64,000 nucleotides of DNA from assembly GCF_003054055.1 (NCBI RefSeq), contig NZ_QBKI01000013.1:55426-119425 (forward strand), read 5' to 3'. The DNA is from Pontibacter mucosus. GTDB lineage: Bacteria; Bacteroidota; Bacteroidia; Cytophagales; Hymenobacteraceae. Below, one piece after another: positions 8,541 to 17,145 of this stretch. Position 1 is the stretch's first letter. Each line of letters starts with the position of its first letter. The notes beneath the pieces are model-generated. The model was not told the DNA's origin. It searched no databases and saw nothing but the letters and a program-made list of their open reading frames with translations. A program made the position numbers and the translations under genes.

Positions 8541-9884
8541 TTATTGGGACGTCCTCATACCTCTGCCTTCGTCCTCATTCTCTCTGTTGATCATGTCCAC
8601 TACTAAGCCCGACCAGGTAAAGTCCTCCGCCCCGTGCCCCTCCCCTGTAAAAGGATTGTAGTATTCCCTGAAGCCGCTTTTGGTGATCAGCCGCTTCACA
8701 CTCAGTAGCAACTCCCGGGCTTCCTTCTGATAGCCCTTCTCCAGCAAGTAGCCCTGCATGAACCAGTTGAACACCACCCAGGTGGGCCCACGCCAGATAT
8801 AGAGTGAGCCGTTGGGATTGAAGGCCGGCTCGTCAACAGCGAGCGACGGAATCGGAAAAGGGACATGAAAGCCGTCCTTCTGCAACAGGTGCCTTTCCAA
8901 CACGATTCGGCACACTTCATCCGGCACACTTTTGAGCACGACCGGGAAAAAGATAGTACCTGTGCGCACTCGTAGCTTCTTGAAATGATGTCCATGCAGG
9001 TCATAGAAAGCAGCGTCTTCCTCATCATACATGTGGTTGAGTATACTTCTCTCCGTCTGCTTTGCTAATACCAGGTAATGAGTTTCCTCCTCTTCCCCCG
9101 TCAACTGGCATAGTTCTGCCATAGCCTTCAGATTTTGCGCATAGATGGTGTTGAAGGCAGTATCCTTTACGATAAACCTATTGCTTTTGTAGAGGCGGGG
9201 CAGGCTGTACCCTTTCAGGAAATTATGTGCGTCTACTTGCAGCACTTTCCAGAAAAGCTGGGGACCAGCTTTTCCCTTCGTGAATTTTAGCAAAGGGTCG
9301 TAGCTGGCCTTCCAGTCCATACCAGACTCAAAAGGTGTGATAATAGAAAGAAGCCCCTCCCCTTCAAAATCGCGGTTCTGCGCCAGCCACCTGTAGTACC
9401 TTTTAAGTTTCGGCAACAGCTGCTTTACAAAAGCGAGATCCTGGTTGTGCTGGTAAATCCGGAGGACGGCCTGCGCCACAATAGGCGGTTGTACGAGCGC
9501 AGACATGTGGGGCTTGTAGAAATGCAGCACGTCCCGCGGCATCAGCTGCAGGAAGTCCGTAATACGGCCAGGCCAGAGACGCTTCCAGTAGTTCATGTGG
9601 CCAATAAAGCCATCTGGCCGCTGCATTTCAAAAAGGCTTTGTACGTGCTCTTTTGCCATCTCCACCTCACCCAAGGCAGTGAGCGTAAAGACGTGAAAGC
9701 AGGTGTCCCAGAAGTACTGAAAGGGGTAGGTTCCCGGAGAAGGCTTCGTGAAGTGATAAGTGAAACCTGCTCGCTGGCCACTGATCATATTCCGGTACAG
9801 CACGTCACGCACCTGTGCCCTGATCTCCTCATCGGAGAGCACCCCTTGGTCATCAGCGTTTTTTCTCTTACTTGATGTACTCAT
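8541..9884 (-). CDS. MGH1-like glycoside hydrolase (GH63-type (alpha/alpha)6 barrel)
   Basis: The 447-aa protein starts best at ATG 9884 (MSTSSKRKN), which overlaps the upstream gene by 17 nt. Marks of the trehalase/mannosylglycerate hydrolase/GH63 clan are YFWDTCFHVF near residue 70, NGSLYIWRGPTWVVFNW and GFREYYNPFTGEGHGAEDFT near the C-terminus. Family members hydrolyse alpha-linked glucosides such as glucosylglycerate, mannosylglycerate or oligosaccharides; the exact substrate cannot be read from sequence. No signal peptide is seen, so it should act in the cytoplasm. With the glucan-phosphorylase-like and GAPDH genes it suggests compatible-solute or storage-sugar breakdown. Confidence 0.75.
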   Translation of the reverse strand: MSTSSKRKNADDQGVLSDEEIRAQVRDVLYRNMISGQRAGFTYHFTKPSPGTYPFQYFWDTCFHVFTLTALGEVEMAKEHVQSLFEMQRPDGFIGHMNYWKRLWPGRITDFLQLMPRDVLHFYKPHMSALVQPPIVAQAVLRIYQHNQDLAFVKQLLPKLKRYYRWLAQNRDFEGEGLLSIITPFESGMDWKASYDPLLKFTKGKAGPQLFWKVLQVDAHNFLKGYSLPRLYKSNRFIVKDTAFNTIYAQNLKAMAELCQLTGEEEETHYLVLAKQTERSILNHMYDEEDAAFYDLHGHHFKKLRVRTGTIFFPVVLKSVPDEVCRIVLERHLLQKDGFHVPFPIPSLAVDEPAFNPNGSLYIWRGPTWVVFNWFMQGYLLEKGYQKEARELLLSVKRLITKSGFREYYNPFTGEGHGAEDFTWSGLVVDMINRENEDEGRGMRTSQ

Positions 9885-11460
9885 CCCACCCTGCATAGCG
9901 CTGTGTTTTAGGTCCACGAGGCAGTGCCAGGGCAGCCACGGCAAGGCCTAACACTATACCTGTTATACTTAAAACGGTAGGGCTGCTATCCAGAAACCAA
10001 GGCATAACTGCCACGATAAGTCCTAACAACACATTGCCATAACGTCCTATACGCAAAGGCTCTCCCATACATATCACAGACACCACCACTACGAGTGAGC
10101 CACTCAGGTGGAAAACGTCGGCCACCGTTTCTTGTATGCTTACACCAAAAATACCAGGAGCGCACACCAAGGCTACTCCTAAAAGACTAGCAAGAGACAG
10201 AGTCCATGGAAAGCTTACTCCCCAAATAGAGGCGCTATAGACTTTACCTGGCTTCTGTGGGAATTTCATCATGTCTGGAGCCTCATCTTTTTCTTCGCTC
10301 TCAATGGTGCCGCCCTTCCAGAACACTTTCCAAAAGTTTTCACCCTGATCCAGCTTTCTTTTCATGAACTGCCCCATAGCAATTACTTCGTCTGCTTCCA
10401 GCGGGATCATTGGCAGCATGATGGCAGCGGCCAGCAGACAGAAGGTACACCAAGCTCCTACCATTACAGGCTGACTGATAACCAAAAAGATGTGCACCAA
10501 CCCCAGCGGGATCACGAGGATGCCAAACACGGCCACCATCCATGGCATAGTACGCCAACGCGAGGGTGCGCCCATCCAGCCCATCAGGAACTCAAAAGTG
10601 TAGGCGATTGCACCCAACCCAGCATCCGAGATAGGCATCGAATGCGACATGGAAGAGTTTAGTACCTGCTCGCTTTGCTCCCCAAAGAAAGGATCCCAGG
10701 CGGAATCAATATAGCCCAGTTGAAAAGCTGCCAGGTACCGTGATACCACCCAACCAATAAAGCCCAGCACCATCATTATCCAGCGCTGCGGCCAGCTGGA
10801 GGGGTTGTAACTCCAGCCGGGAGGTGTGTCGGGGCCCATTTTCATATACATGATCATATTGGGCATACCGGGTATAAGTATGGTTAAGGCAATGATTAGT
10901 GCCCCCACCAGAGTATCGTTAAGATACGCAACAGCCGTTGGTGACCAAAAAAGGATTGGTGCCATTGTTAACCAAATGCCTACAAAGCAGCAAACCCAAA
11001 GGCTAACGGGGCGGTTAGGAGTTAGCCCACGCCACCCGAAGAAAATAAGCAAAGCACCGCTGATGATGTCGCTCCACTTCATAAAGGCAATACGCTGCTC
11101 CAGGCTAAGCCACACGCTTCTGCCACCAGATGGCTGCACAGTACCGATTCCGTAGTCGAAGGTGAGTGGCGAAACTAGAACCCAGCAGCCAAGGATGATG
11201 ATCATCCAATACACCCACAGCGTCTGCATGTGGTGCATGTGCAGCATCTTCTCTCGCATTTCCCTTGTCATCTCCATACCATGCTTTTTCCCATGTTCCT
11301 GCATGTGGTTCTCCTGTTTTCCATCGCCCTGATGGTGCATTTCCTGGTTGTGCTGGCGTGTCCCACTTTCGGCCATAGGTCGTGTGATGCCACGCATGCC
11401 CATCCCAGTTTTGTGTTCCTCGCTGCCGTTATTACTGTTCTTGTGTTTGTTTGTTTCCAT
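9868..11460 (-). CDS. SPW-repeat / vitamin K epoxide reductase-like membrane protein with His/Met-rich N-terminus
   Basis: Start ATG 11460 (METNKHKNSNN) is preferred to an upstream in-frame codon at 11490. The first 75 residues are soluble and rich in His and Met (MTREMREKMLHMHHMQ). About ten TM helices follow. SPW-type segments (WVLVSPLTF, LTMAPILFWSPTA) flank a central part with WCTFCLLAAAIML, a CxxC at a helix start as in VKOR (DsbB-like quinone-linked oxidoreductase). C-terminal SPW-type helices close the protein. It probably shuttles thiol or quinone electrons in the membrane; the N-terminal segment could bind Cu or Hg. Its stop overlaps the glycosidase start. Confidence 0.65.
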   Translation of the reverse strand: METNKHKNSNNGSEEHKTGMGMRGITRPMAESGTRQHNQEMHHQGDGKQENHMQEHGKKHGMEMTREMREKMLHMHHMQTLWVYWMIIILGCWVLVSPLTFDYGIGTVQPSGGRSVWLSLEQRIAFMKWSDIISGALLIFFGWRGLTPNRPVSLWVCCFVGIWLTMAPILFWSPTAVAYLNDTLVGALIIALTILIPGMPNMIMYMKMGPDTPPGWSYNPSSWPQRWIMMVLGFIGWVVSRYLAAFQLGYIDSAWDPFFGEQSEQVLNSSMSHSMPISDAGLGAIAYTFEFLMGWMGAPSRWRTMPWMVAVFGILVIPLGLVHIFLVISQPVMVGAWCTFCLLAAAIMLPMIPLEADEVIAMGQFMKRKLDQGENFWKVFWKGGTIESEEKDEAPDMMKFPQKPGKVYSASIWGVSFPWTLSLASLLGVALVCAPGIFGVSIQETVADVFHLSGSLVVVVSVICMGEPLRIGRYGNVLLGLIVAVMPWFLDSSPTVLSITGIVLGLAVAALALPRGPKTQRYAGWDEYIK

Positions 11461-11995
11461 AGTTCTCTTTAAGAAGACATACTTGTACAAATACTAGTAA
11501 GGTACCCGTCTGTAGCAGTACACATGCAATCACTACAAAAGGCCAAGCAACTGCTGCTGTTTGGAGGACTAAAGCAGATTAGCAGTCCCACCGCTACAAG
11601 ATACCTGTACAGTACCCATTCTGCGCGTTTTTTTTTGCTTAACCACTTGGCAATTTGGATACTAACTAAAGCATGTGAAGTTCTACTTACACCATTGGTT
11701 TTACAAAGCACATTGCAGTTTAGTTTTACATATTTTTTGTGGTTGTTGCATATTCATTGGATTGATCAAAAAATTGCTTTCCAGTTTCTTACTTATGGAG
11801 CTTGCAAAGTTATATTACACAATGTTTTATGGTTTGTTTAGGTGCTACTCTCAAATAAAGATAGTTAGCTTCACAAGCGTGTATAAGGTTGTTCCTTTTA
11901 AACTCATCTTAACAATCAGGCGTAGTTACTTAAAATTTTAAGTAGTTAACCATCAAATAAATAAAGGTGTGAATTCAAGTAATAATGGAGCTATA
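11461..11995. other. Divergent intergenic region with a 16-bp palindrome
   Basis: AT-rich spacer between the minus-strand SPW/VKOR gene and the plus-strand SDR gene. A perfect 16-bp palindrome, ACTTAAAATTTTAAGT, lies at 11928-11943, about 50 nt before the SDR start, and could be an operator. Short reading frames here lack family resemblance and convincing starts. Confidence 0.45.
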
Positions 11996-12988
11996 ATGCA
12001 TCGCGGTGTAGCTGTGGTAACTGGTGCGTCGGCTGGCCTTGGAAGAGCCATTGCACGCGCGTTCGGGAATAACGGCTATGACGTGGCACTTCTGGCTAGA
12101 GGATTAGAAGGTTTAAAAGGAGCTAAAAAAGAGATTGAAGCCATGGGGCGCAAAGCCATTTACTTCGAAGTAGATGCCGCAGATGCGAGTGCTGTCGAAG
12201 AAGCCGCTGCTAAAACAGAGGAGCACCTTGGGCCCATTGACGTTTGGGTAAACAACGCTATGAACAGCGTGTTTAGTCCTATCAAAGAAATGGAGCCAAT
12301 AGAATATAAACGAGTTACCGAAGTAACGTATCTTGGTCAGGTGTATGGCACTTTAGCGGCACTTAAGCGCATGCAGCCCCGCAACAAAGGCAAGATTGTG
12401 CTGGTGGGCTCTGCCCTGGCTTACAGAGGTATTCCCCTTCAGTCAGCGTATTGTGGTTCAAAACATGCTGTGGAGGGGTTCTTTGACTCGCTACGGACTG
12501 AGCTGCTGCACGATAAAAGCAAGGTGCAGGCTACTATGGTACAGTTGCCCGCTATGAATACCACCCAGTTTGGCTTTGTAAAAAGCAGGATCCCTCATAA
12601 GCCTAGGCCAATGGGAAAGATTTATCAGCCTGAAGTGGCCGCACAGGCTGTACTTTACGCCGCAGAGCATGACAGACGAGAGATAAATGTTGGTTGGCCA
12701 ACACTGCAGGCAATTGTAGGGAACAAAATTGCACCTTGGTTTGCAGACTATGTATTGGCTAAAAACGGCTACAAAGGTCAGCAGACCGACGAACCTGAAG
12801 ATCCTAGCAGAAAACACAATTTATGGGAACCGTTACCAGGTGATCATGGTGCACATGGTCTATTCGGTAGCCAAGCTACAAATTTTAGTCCGCAGTTGTG
12901 GGCAAGCCTTCACCGTAAGGAAATATTGTCCGCTGCAGTAGCAGTTGGAGCTATCGTCTTGTTTGGGAAGTGGTTGAAGAGCACCTAA
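11996..12988 (+). CDS. SDR-family NAD(P)-dependent oxidoreductase
   Basis: A classical short-chain dehydrogenase: TGASAGLG cofactor loop near residue 10, NNAMNSVF (NNAG-like), and the active-site YCGSK (YxxxK) with the Ser of VGSALAYRG. The start at ATG 11996 is preferred because GGAG lies six bases upstream; an in-frame GTG at 11969 is possible. The protein is longer than minimal SDRs (about 330 aa); the extra C-terminus ends in a hydrophobic helix (EILSAAVAVGAIVLFGKW), suggesting membrane attachment. This long SDR form is often found with SPW and glycosidase genes in stress-related clusters. Substrate unknown. Confidence 0.85.
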   Translation: MHRGVAVVTGASAGLGRAIARAFGNNGYDVALLARGLEGLKGAKKEIEAMGRKAIYFEVDAADASAVEEAAAKTEEHLGPIDVWVNNAMNSVFSPIKEMEPIEYKRVTEVTYLGQVYGTLAALKRMQPRNKGKIVLVGSALAYRGIPLQSAYCGSKHAVEGFFDSLRTELLHDKSKVQATMVQLPAMNTTQFGFVKSRIPHKPRPMGKIYQPEVAAQAVLYAAEHDRREINVGWPTLQAIVGNKIAPWFADYVLAKNGYKGQQTDEPEDPSRKHNLWEPLPGDHGAHGLFGSQATNFSPQLWASLHRKEILSAAVAVGAIVLFGKWLKST

Positions 12989-13109
12989 TGGAGGCGCAGC
13001 CACGGCAACTTTATGTGTGCAAACCTGTAGAGGGTGGATTCAAAATTGACAGCATTTTTAATAGTTTGGAATTATCTAGCCGCACTCATAGAATACACAT
13101 CTGTCGATC

Positions 13110-13574
13110 ATGGATGAGCAGTGTTATGGTAATATAAGGTGGAAGAGTGTTGTCAAGCTCTCTGTGTGGACACTTTTAGTAGGTTTTGGGTTGAACTTGG
13201 TATGGGAGAATGCGCAGGCCTTTCTGTATGATGGCTACGGTGACTTTGTGGAGCATTTTTGGATCTGCTTTGTTGCCGCTGTGATTGACGGGTTAGTGGT
13301 TCTGCTGTTGTATCTCCTGCTTACCCTTATCTATCAAGACCTCTACTGGCCGAGGCGTAACCGCAAAACACGGTATGCTGTTGCTGCTTTAATTGCGGGT
13401 GTCCTTGCTGTAGGCTTCGAGCTGTGGGCCCTTAAAACAGGAGCATGGGAGTACACTCCCCGCATGCCAGTGGTGCCTGAGTTAGGAATAGGACTTTCGC
13501 CTCTTGTTCAACTAATGTTGTTGCCCGTGCTTACTTACCACATTACCTTAGCCACAGTCAAGGCTGAAAGGTAG
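13110..13574 (+). CDS. Four-helix membrane protein of unknown function
   Basis: A 154-aa protein with four hydrophobic segments: LSVWTLLVGFGLNLVWENA, WICFVAAVIDGLVVLLLYLL, YAVAALIAGVLAVGFELWAL and LSPLVQLMLLPVLTYHITLA. Charged loops contain WPRRNRK and PRMPVVPELGIG. The WENAQ motif at the end of helix 1 is striking, but I do not recognise a characterised family. Possibly co-transcribed with the SDR gene 121 nt upstream. Confidence 0.65.
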   Translation: MDEQCYGNIRWKSVVKLSVWTLLVGFGLNLVWENAQAFLYDGYGDFVEHFWICFVAAVIDGLVVLLLYLLLTLIYQDLYWPRRNRKTRYAVAALIAGVLAVGFELWALKTGAWEYTPRMPVVPELGIGLSPLVQLMLLPVLTYHITLATVKAER

Positions 13575-13743
13575 CGCCACACAGGACCCAGACTAGGTGT
13601 AAAATATTCCTTTTATCAAGGTGTTCTGTAAAAGCTGAGAAAGCAATAAAAAATATACTGTAAAAGCTAAGCACCTCCTCCGTTCCTCAACTTGATTTCC
13701 TTTTTGGGAGGAGAATTACAAACGAATGCGCCATTTATGCAGT

Positions 13744-13791
13744 TATAACATTTTACAAACGGACGATTATAAAATGTTATAGCTATCTTTG
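13744..13791 (+). promoter_or_regulatory. Perfect 12-bp inverted repeat and -7 box upstream of the serine recombinase
   Basis: TATAACATTTTA (13744-13755) and its exact reverse complement (13770-13781) are separated by 14 bp. Two bases further on is TATCTTTG (13784-13791), which fits the Bacteroidota -7 element TAnnTTTG. The recombinase ATG is at 13831. A resolvase often binds such sites as crossover and operator, so this may be a res/att core, an autoregulatory operator, or both. No clear -33 TTTG at the right spacing. Confidence 0.55.
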
Positions 13792-13830
13792 CCCCCGAGT
13801 TTCACCTATATATAATAAGGAGTAGCGAAG

Positions 13831-14520
13831 ATGAAGTACGTGGCCTACTACCGGGTCTCCACCAAGAAGCAAGGCCAGAGCGGGCTGGGCCTAGAGTCAC
13901 AGCGCGAGATGGTGAAAGGTTTCCTGAAGGCCGGCGACACACTGCTGGCCGAGCACATCGAGGTGGAGAGCGGCAAGCGCAACGACCGGCCGGAGCTGGA
14001 GGCGGCCATCGCCCTGGCCAAGGGGGAGCAGGCCCAGCTGCTGATCGCCAAGCTGGATCGCCTCAGTCGTAATGCCGGGTTTATCTTTAAGCTGCGTGAC
14101 AGCCATGTAGATTTTCTAGCCGTGGACATGCCCGATGCCAATACCCTGACCATTGGAATCTTCGCCGTATTGGCCCAGCACGAGCGGGAGCTGATCAGCA
14201 CCCGGACGCGGGCCGCGCTCCAGCAAAAGAAGCTACAGGGTTTTGCCCTAGGTACGCCCGAGAACCTGACTCATGGTGCCCGAACGAAAGGGCTTCAGGT
14301 GCGGCAGGAGAACGCGGCTTCGCACAAAGCCAACCGGCAGGCCACGGAACTGATCCAGATGTATCGGGAAAAGGGTATGACCTATCAGCAAATTGCTGAC
14401 CGGCTCAACAGCCATGGTTTCACCACCCGAAGGGGGAAGAAGTTCTTTGCCATCACCGTTCAGCGGCTGCACATCCGACAAGGGCAGCTTCAAACGGATG
14501 CCCTCACCTCACCAGAGTAG
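13831..14520 (+). CDS. Serine recombinase (resolvase family)
   Basis: The 229-aa protein has the resolvase/invertase catalytic domain: YYRVSTKKQGQSGLGLESQ with nucleophile Ser about residue 10, KLDRLSRNAGF, FAVLAQHERELISTRTRAAL, then a C-terminal HTH (MTYQQIADRLNSHGFTTRRG). It cuts and rejoins DNA through a phosphoserine link. It lacks the long Cys-rich C-terminus of large serine integrases, so multimer resolution, inversion or small-element transposition is more likely. The first 200 bases are more GC-rich than the surroundings, consistent with transfer. The inverted repeat 50 bp upstream is a candidate site. Confidence 0.88.
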   Translation: MKYVAYYRVSTKKQGQSGLGLESQREMVKGFLKAGDTLLAEHIEVESGKRNDRPELEAAIALAKGEQAQLLIAKLDRLSRNAGFIFKLRDSHVDFLAVDMPDANTLTIGIFAVLAQHERELISTRTRAALQQKKLQGFALGTPENLTHGARTKGLQVRQENAASHKANRQATELIQMYREKGMTYQQIADRLNSHGFTTRRGKKFFAITVQRLHIRQGQLQTDALTSPE

Positions 14521-14603
14521 TTTAGGTTTGCTATATTTATATTGAAAGTGCTTCATCTTTTGTATCTTATGTGGTATAAGAGTTATCACCCTAAACTCCT
14601 TTT

Positions 14604-15809
14604 ATGCAGCATGTACATATTTTCCTGGACGAATTCGGAAACGCCAGCCTGAACCTGGATAAAGCTGGTACTTTTTCTCACTTTGTGCTGACAGCTGTTC
14701 TCTTGGATGAGACGAAGCTGGAGCAGGCCCGGCAGCTAAGGGAGACAATTAGTCGCCGCTTCTTTCAAGGCCAACCCATCAAGTCCAGCCGTATTCCCAA
14801 TGATGAGAAGGGCTTCCGGAAAAGACTGGAGGTATTAAGGGAACTGCGCCAGTTGGACTTCGTGGTGCTGGGAATGGTCATCAACAAGAGCAAGCTGGAA
14901 GGAGCGGGTTTTGATCAAAATGATGTCTTCTATAAATACTTCAACCGGATCTTTCTCAAGCAGTTTCCCAAAAACTTCACTGCCTTCTCTATCCATGCCG
15001 ATCGGCTTGGCTGGCCAGAGTTTCGGCGCAGCCTGCACCATTTCATTGAAACCAAGGTCATCCAGCGGGATCTGTTTACGCCGGAGCGCTCTTACCGCCT
15101 GGTGGAGGACAAGGCAGAGGAGCCCCTGGTGCAGCTGGCAGATTTTCTTTCTGGCTGCCTGGGCAAGATTTACTGCACCAGTCACAGCCACGAAAAGGCA
15201 TCCGCCCTGTTCGATCTGCTGCACGACCGTACTTTCATTGATTTTTTCCCTTTTGAAAGAACAGACTATCTCCTCTCCCCTACCCCTGAAGACCGGCAGA
15301 AGAACCACCTTATACGAAGAATAGCCTCGGAGTCCGCACAAGAGGCACTCTCTGGCAGAAACAGTCTTTCGGAGGAGGCGCTTGCCGTGTTGCAGTACCT
15401 GTACCTGATGTTCCGCACCGCTCCTGACCGCCTCATCGAGAAACGGGAAATCATCGAAAAGATGAAAAGGAGATTTCCGGCCTTTTCGGAGCAGCAGCTG
15501 CGGGTTTGTGTCCAGCACTTGCGCGACAACGGGGTGCTAATCGCAAGTATCCAAGGTAAGTCAGGCTATAAGCTTCCTGACGGCGTGGAAGATATTGCTG
15601 GCTTCTATAACCGCTACCTCAACAGCATTGTTCCGATGCTTAACCGCATCAATATCTGTAACCGAAAGTTAATGATGAATAGTGTGCAGGAGGTAGATCT
15701 GCTTCAATCAAACTCTGCTTATTCGCTTTTGCATGAGTTGATCAAAACACTGGATAAGGAGAAGCATGCTTCATTAATGGAGGCTCAGCAAAGTCTTTCG
15801 TTTAGATAA
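14604..15809 (+). CDS. DUF3800 protein with C-terminal extension
   Basis: N-terminal signature HIFLDEFGN (residues about 5-13; the family usually reads YIDESG) and LVQLADFLSGCLG near residue 176 identify DUF3800, a family with an RNase H-like fold found on mobile elements and in defence islands, not biochemically well defined. The acidic residues (Asp9, Glu10, Asp180 by estimate) are retained. After about residue 235 there is an extension with a winged-helix look (EIIEKMKRRFPAFSEQQLRVCVQHLRDNGVL) and a helical tail. It follows the recombinase by 83 nt and may travel with it. Confidence 0.75.
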   Translation: MQHVHIFLDEFGNASLNLDKAGTFSHFVLTAVLLDETKLEQARQLRETISRRFFQGQPIKSSRIPNDEKGFRKRLEVLRELRQLDFVVLGMVINKSKLEGAGFDQNDVFYKYFNRIFLKQFPKNFTAFSIHADRLGWPEFRRSLHHFIETKVIQRDLFTPERSYRLVEDKAEEPLVQLADFLSGCLGKIYCTSHSHEKASALFDLLHDRTFIDFFPFERTDYLLSPTPEDRQKNHLIRRIASESAQEALSGRNSLSEEALAVLQYLYLMFRTAPDRLIEKREIIEKMKRRFPAFSEQQLRVCVQHLRDNGVLIASIQGKSGYKLPDGVEDIAGFYNRYLNSIVPMLNRINICNRKLMMNSVQEVDLLQSNSAYSLLHELIKTLDKEKHASLMEAQQSLSFR

Positions 15810-16362
15810 GGCTCATATAATATAGTTACTTATGTTCAGTGACTATCATCAAGACCAGAGACAAAACGCATAATTAATATTTAATAGGTAATGAATAATA
15901 ATTATTAGGTATTAAATATTGAGCCATATATAATAAGTATTATTTATTTCTGTTATTTAGATACTTGACTATAATGCATAATGCTAGTGGCCTAATAATA
16001 GCTTAAGATTTATTGGTGCAATGATTTCCTCGTGTTATGAGGAAGACTTTCTTCGCCTTATTTCTGGAAGCTGTGGGGTTTGACAAAGAGGCTTAGCTAT
16101 CAAGTCTGACTGCCTTTTAATAACTGTATCAAGCAATTTTATTAGTATGAACTCAATAAACGCTATTTTGAAGTTAGTCTGGCGGTCCCACAGAACATTG
16201 ATCAACTCTTTGGGTATGTGATTTTATAGTTCCTTGAGAATAAAAATGTCTCTGTATAGTATCCTGGCAAAACCGCAAGGGCTCTATCATGAAGTGGTAG
16301 ATTCTGTTGCTTTGAAACAAGGGACACACTAACGATCATAAACCTCCCTTGGAAAATATTTC
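15810..16362. other. AT-rich spacer with inverted repeat
   Basis: No credible gene. AATATTTAATA (15876-15886) is repeated inverted at 15910-15920, and between them lies the 14-mer AATAATAATTATTA, which recurs near the mobilisation genes at 23742 and 24629. The remainder to 16362 shows nothing convincing; a 72-codon minus frame at 16202-16420 overlaps a better gene and looks random. Confidence 0.4.
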
Positions 16363-16617
16363 TTACTTCCCTTGCACTGTGATGCTGCTGTTCATAGCCT
16401 CCCACCTCAGCACGTGCCAAGCGGAATCGAAGTCTTCATCGCTTATAGTTAATAATGAACTGTAACTTCCATTAAATGGCCCTCTGATGAACAGCTGCCC
16501 TTTTGCAAGGTACTCCCCTTCTTTCCAGATAGCCTCTACGTCATTTATCCATACCAGCCACTTGACATGCTGTCCATCTTTGGGTAAGGTACTTTTGTCT
16601 AGCGCTATCTCTGGCAT
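16363..16617 (-). CDS. Hypothetical small protein
   Basis: ATG 16617 gives 84 aa beginning MPEIALDKSTLPKDGQHVKW; the frame upstream only offers a TTG. The sequence has alternating hydrophobic/charged strands (VKWLVWINDVEAIWKEGEYL) and no TM segment. The family is unknown to me, but the type is common on Bacteroidota plasmids. The start overlaps the end of the upstream gene by about 10 bases in the same direction, indicating an operon. Confidence 0.6.
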   Translation of the reverse strand: MPEIALDKSTLPKDGQHVKWLVWINDVEAIWKEGEYLAKGQLFIRGPFNGSYSSLLTISDEDFDSAWHVLRWEAMNSSITVQGK

Positions 16618-16625
16618 ATCCCGTA

Positions 16626-16871
16626 TCACAGAACTTTGGTGCCACAATACGGGCAATAGCTATGTATAAAGATGGCTTTCTGATGTCGTTCCAACTCCTC
16701 AAGCTGAACGTGCAACTCTGAGAATGTCACCGCCTTGACTTCTTGCGCCCCTCTCTCATTCTCACATATGAGAAGTTCCGTTGGCACTGTCACCCTCACA
16801 ACTTTCTTACCCTTCATAATAAGTTCCCGCTCTACCTGCTCTTTGATTTCCCTAATGCAATTACAGTTCAT
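16626..16871 (-). CDS. Small zinc-ribbon-like hypothetical protein
   Basis: The 81-aa product begins MNCNCIREIKEQVERELI and ends YCPYCGTKVL. A CxC at the N-terminus and CPYCG at the C-terminus could together form a zinc site. The middle is a beta-rich stretch (KKVVRVTVPTELLICENE). It is the first gene of a two-gene minus-strand unit, divergent from the Fic operon. Function unknown. Confidence 0.65.
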   Translation of the reverse strand: MNCNCIREIKEQVERELIMKGKKVVRVTVPTELLICENERGAQEVKAVTFSELHVQLEELERHQKAIFIHSYCPYCGTKVL

Positions 16872-17068
16872 GGTATCACTGTTAGATTTAACAACAGAAT
16901 AATATACCGCTACCTTTAGCTTACATCAACTTTTTTACATAACCATAGAGCCTCTTTTGATGAACTGCTTCTTGCCATAGATGACTTCGGATCTAGATAT
17001 GTTGGTGATTAACAGTCTTGTGATAATACAGGAGTTGGAAACAGAAGCGGAAGCAAAGCTTGTTTTTA

Positions 17069-17100
17069 TTTGCAAATGTAACGATATATTGTTACATTTG
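17069..17100 (+). promoter_or_regulatory. Promoter with overlapping operator-like palindrome for the Fic operon
   Basis: TTTG at 17069-17072, 20 bases, then TACATTTG at 17093-17100 give an exact Bacteroidota promoter (TTTG-N20-TAnnTTTG). Perfect 10-bp arms CAAATGTAAC (17073-17082) and GTTACATTTG (17091-17100), 8 bp apart, fill the spacer and cover the -7 box. A repressor bound there would block the promoter, as expected of an autoregulated toxin-antitoxin operon. The first ATG is 45 nt downstream. Confidence 0.7.
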
Positions 17101-17145
17101 ATAAGACTATTTCGTATACCAATACAGGCATTACCTTGAGTTAGC

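Noticed and set aside
16202..16420. 72-codon minus-strand frame
   Set aside because: Overlaps the better supported gene at 16363-16617 and lacks domain, start context and resemblance to any family.
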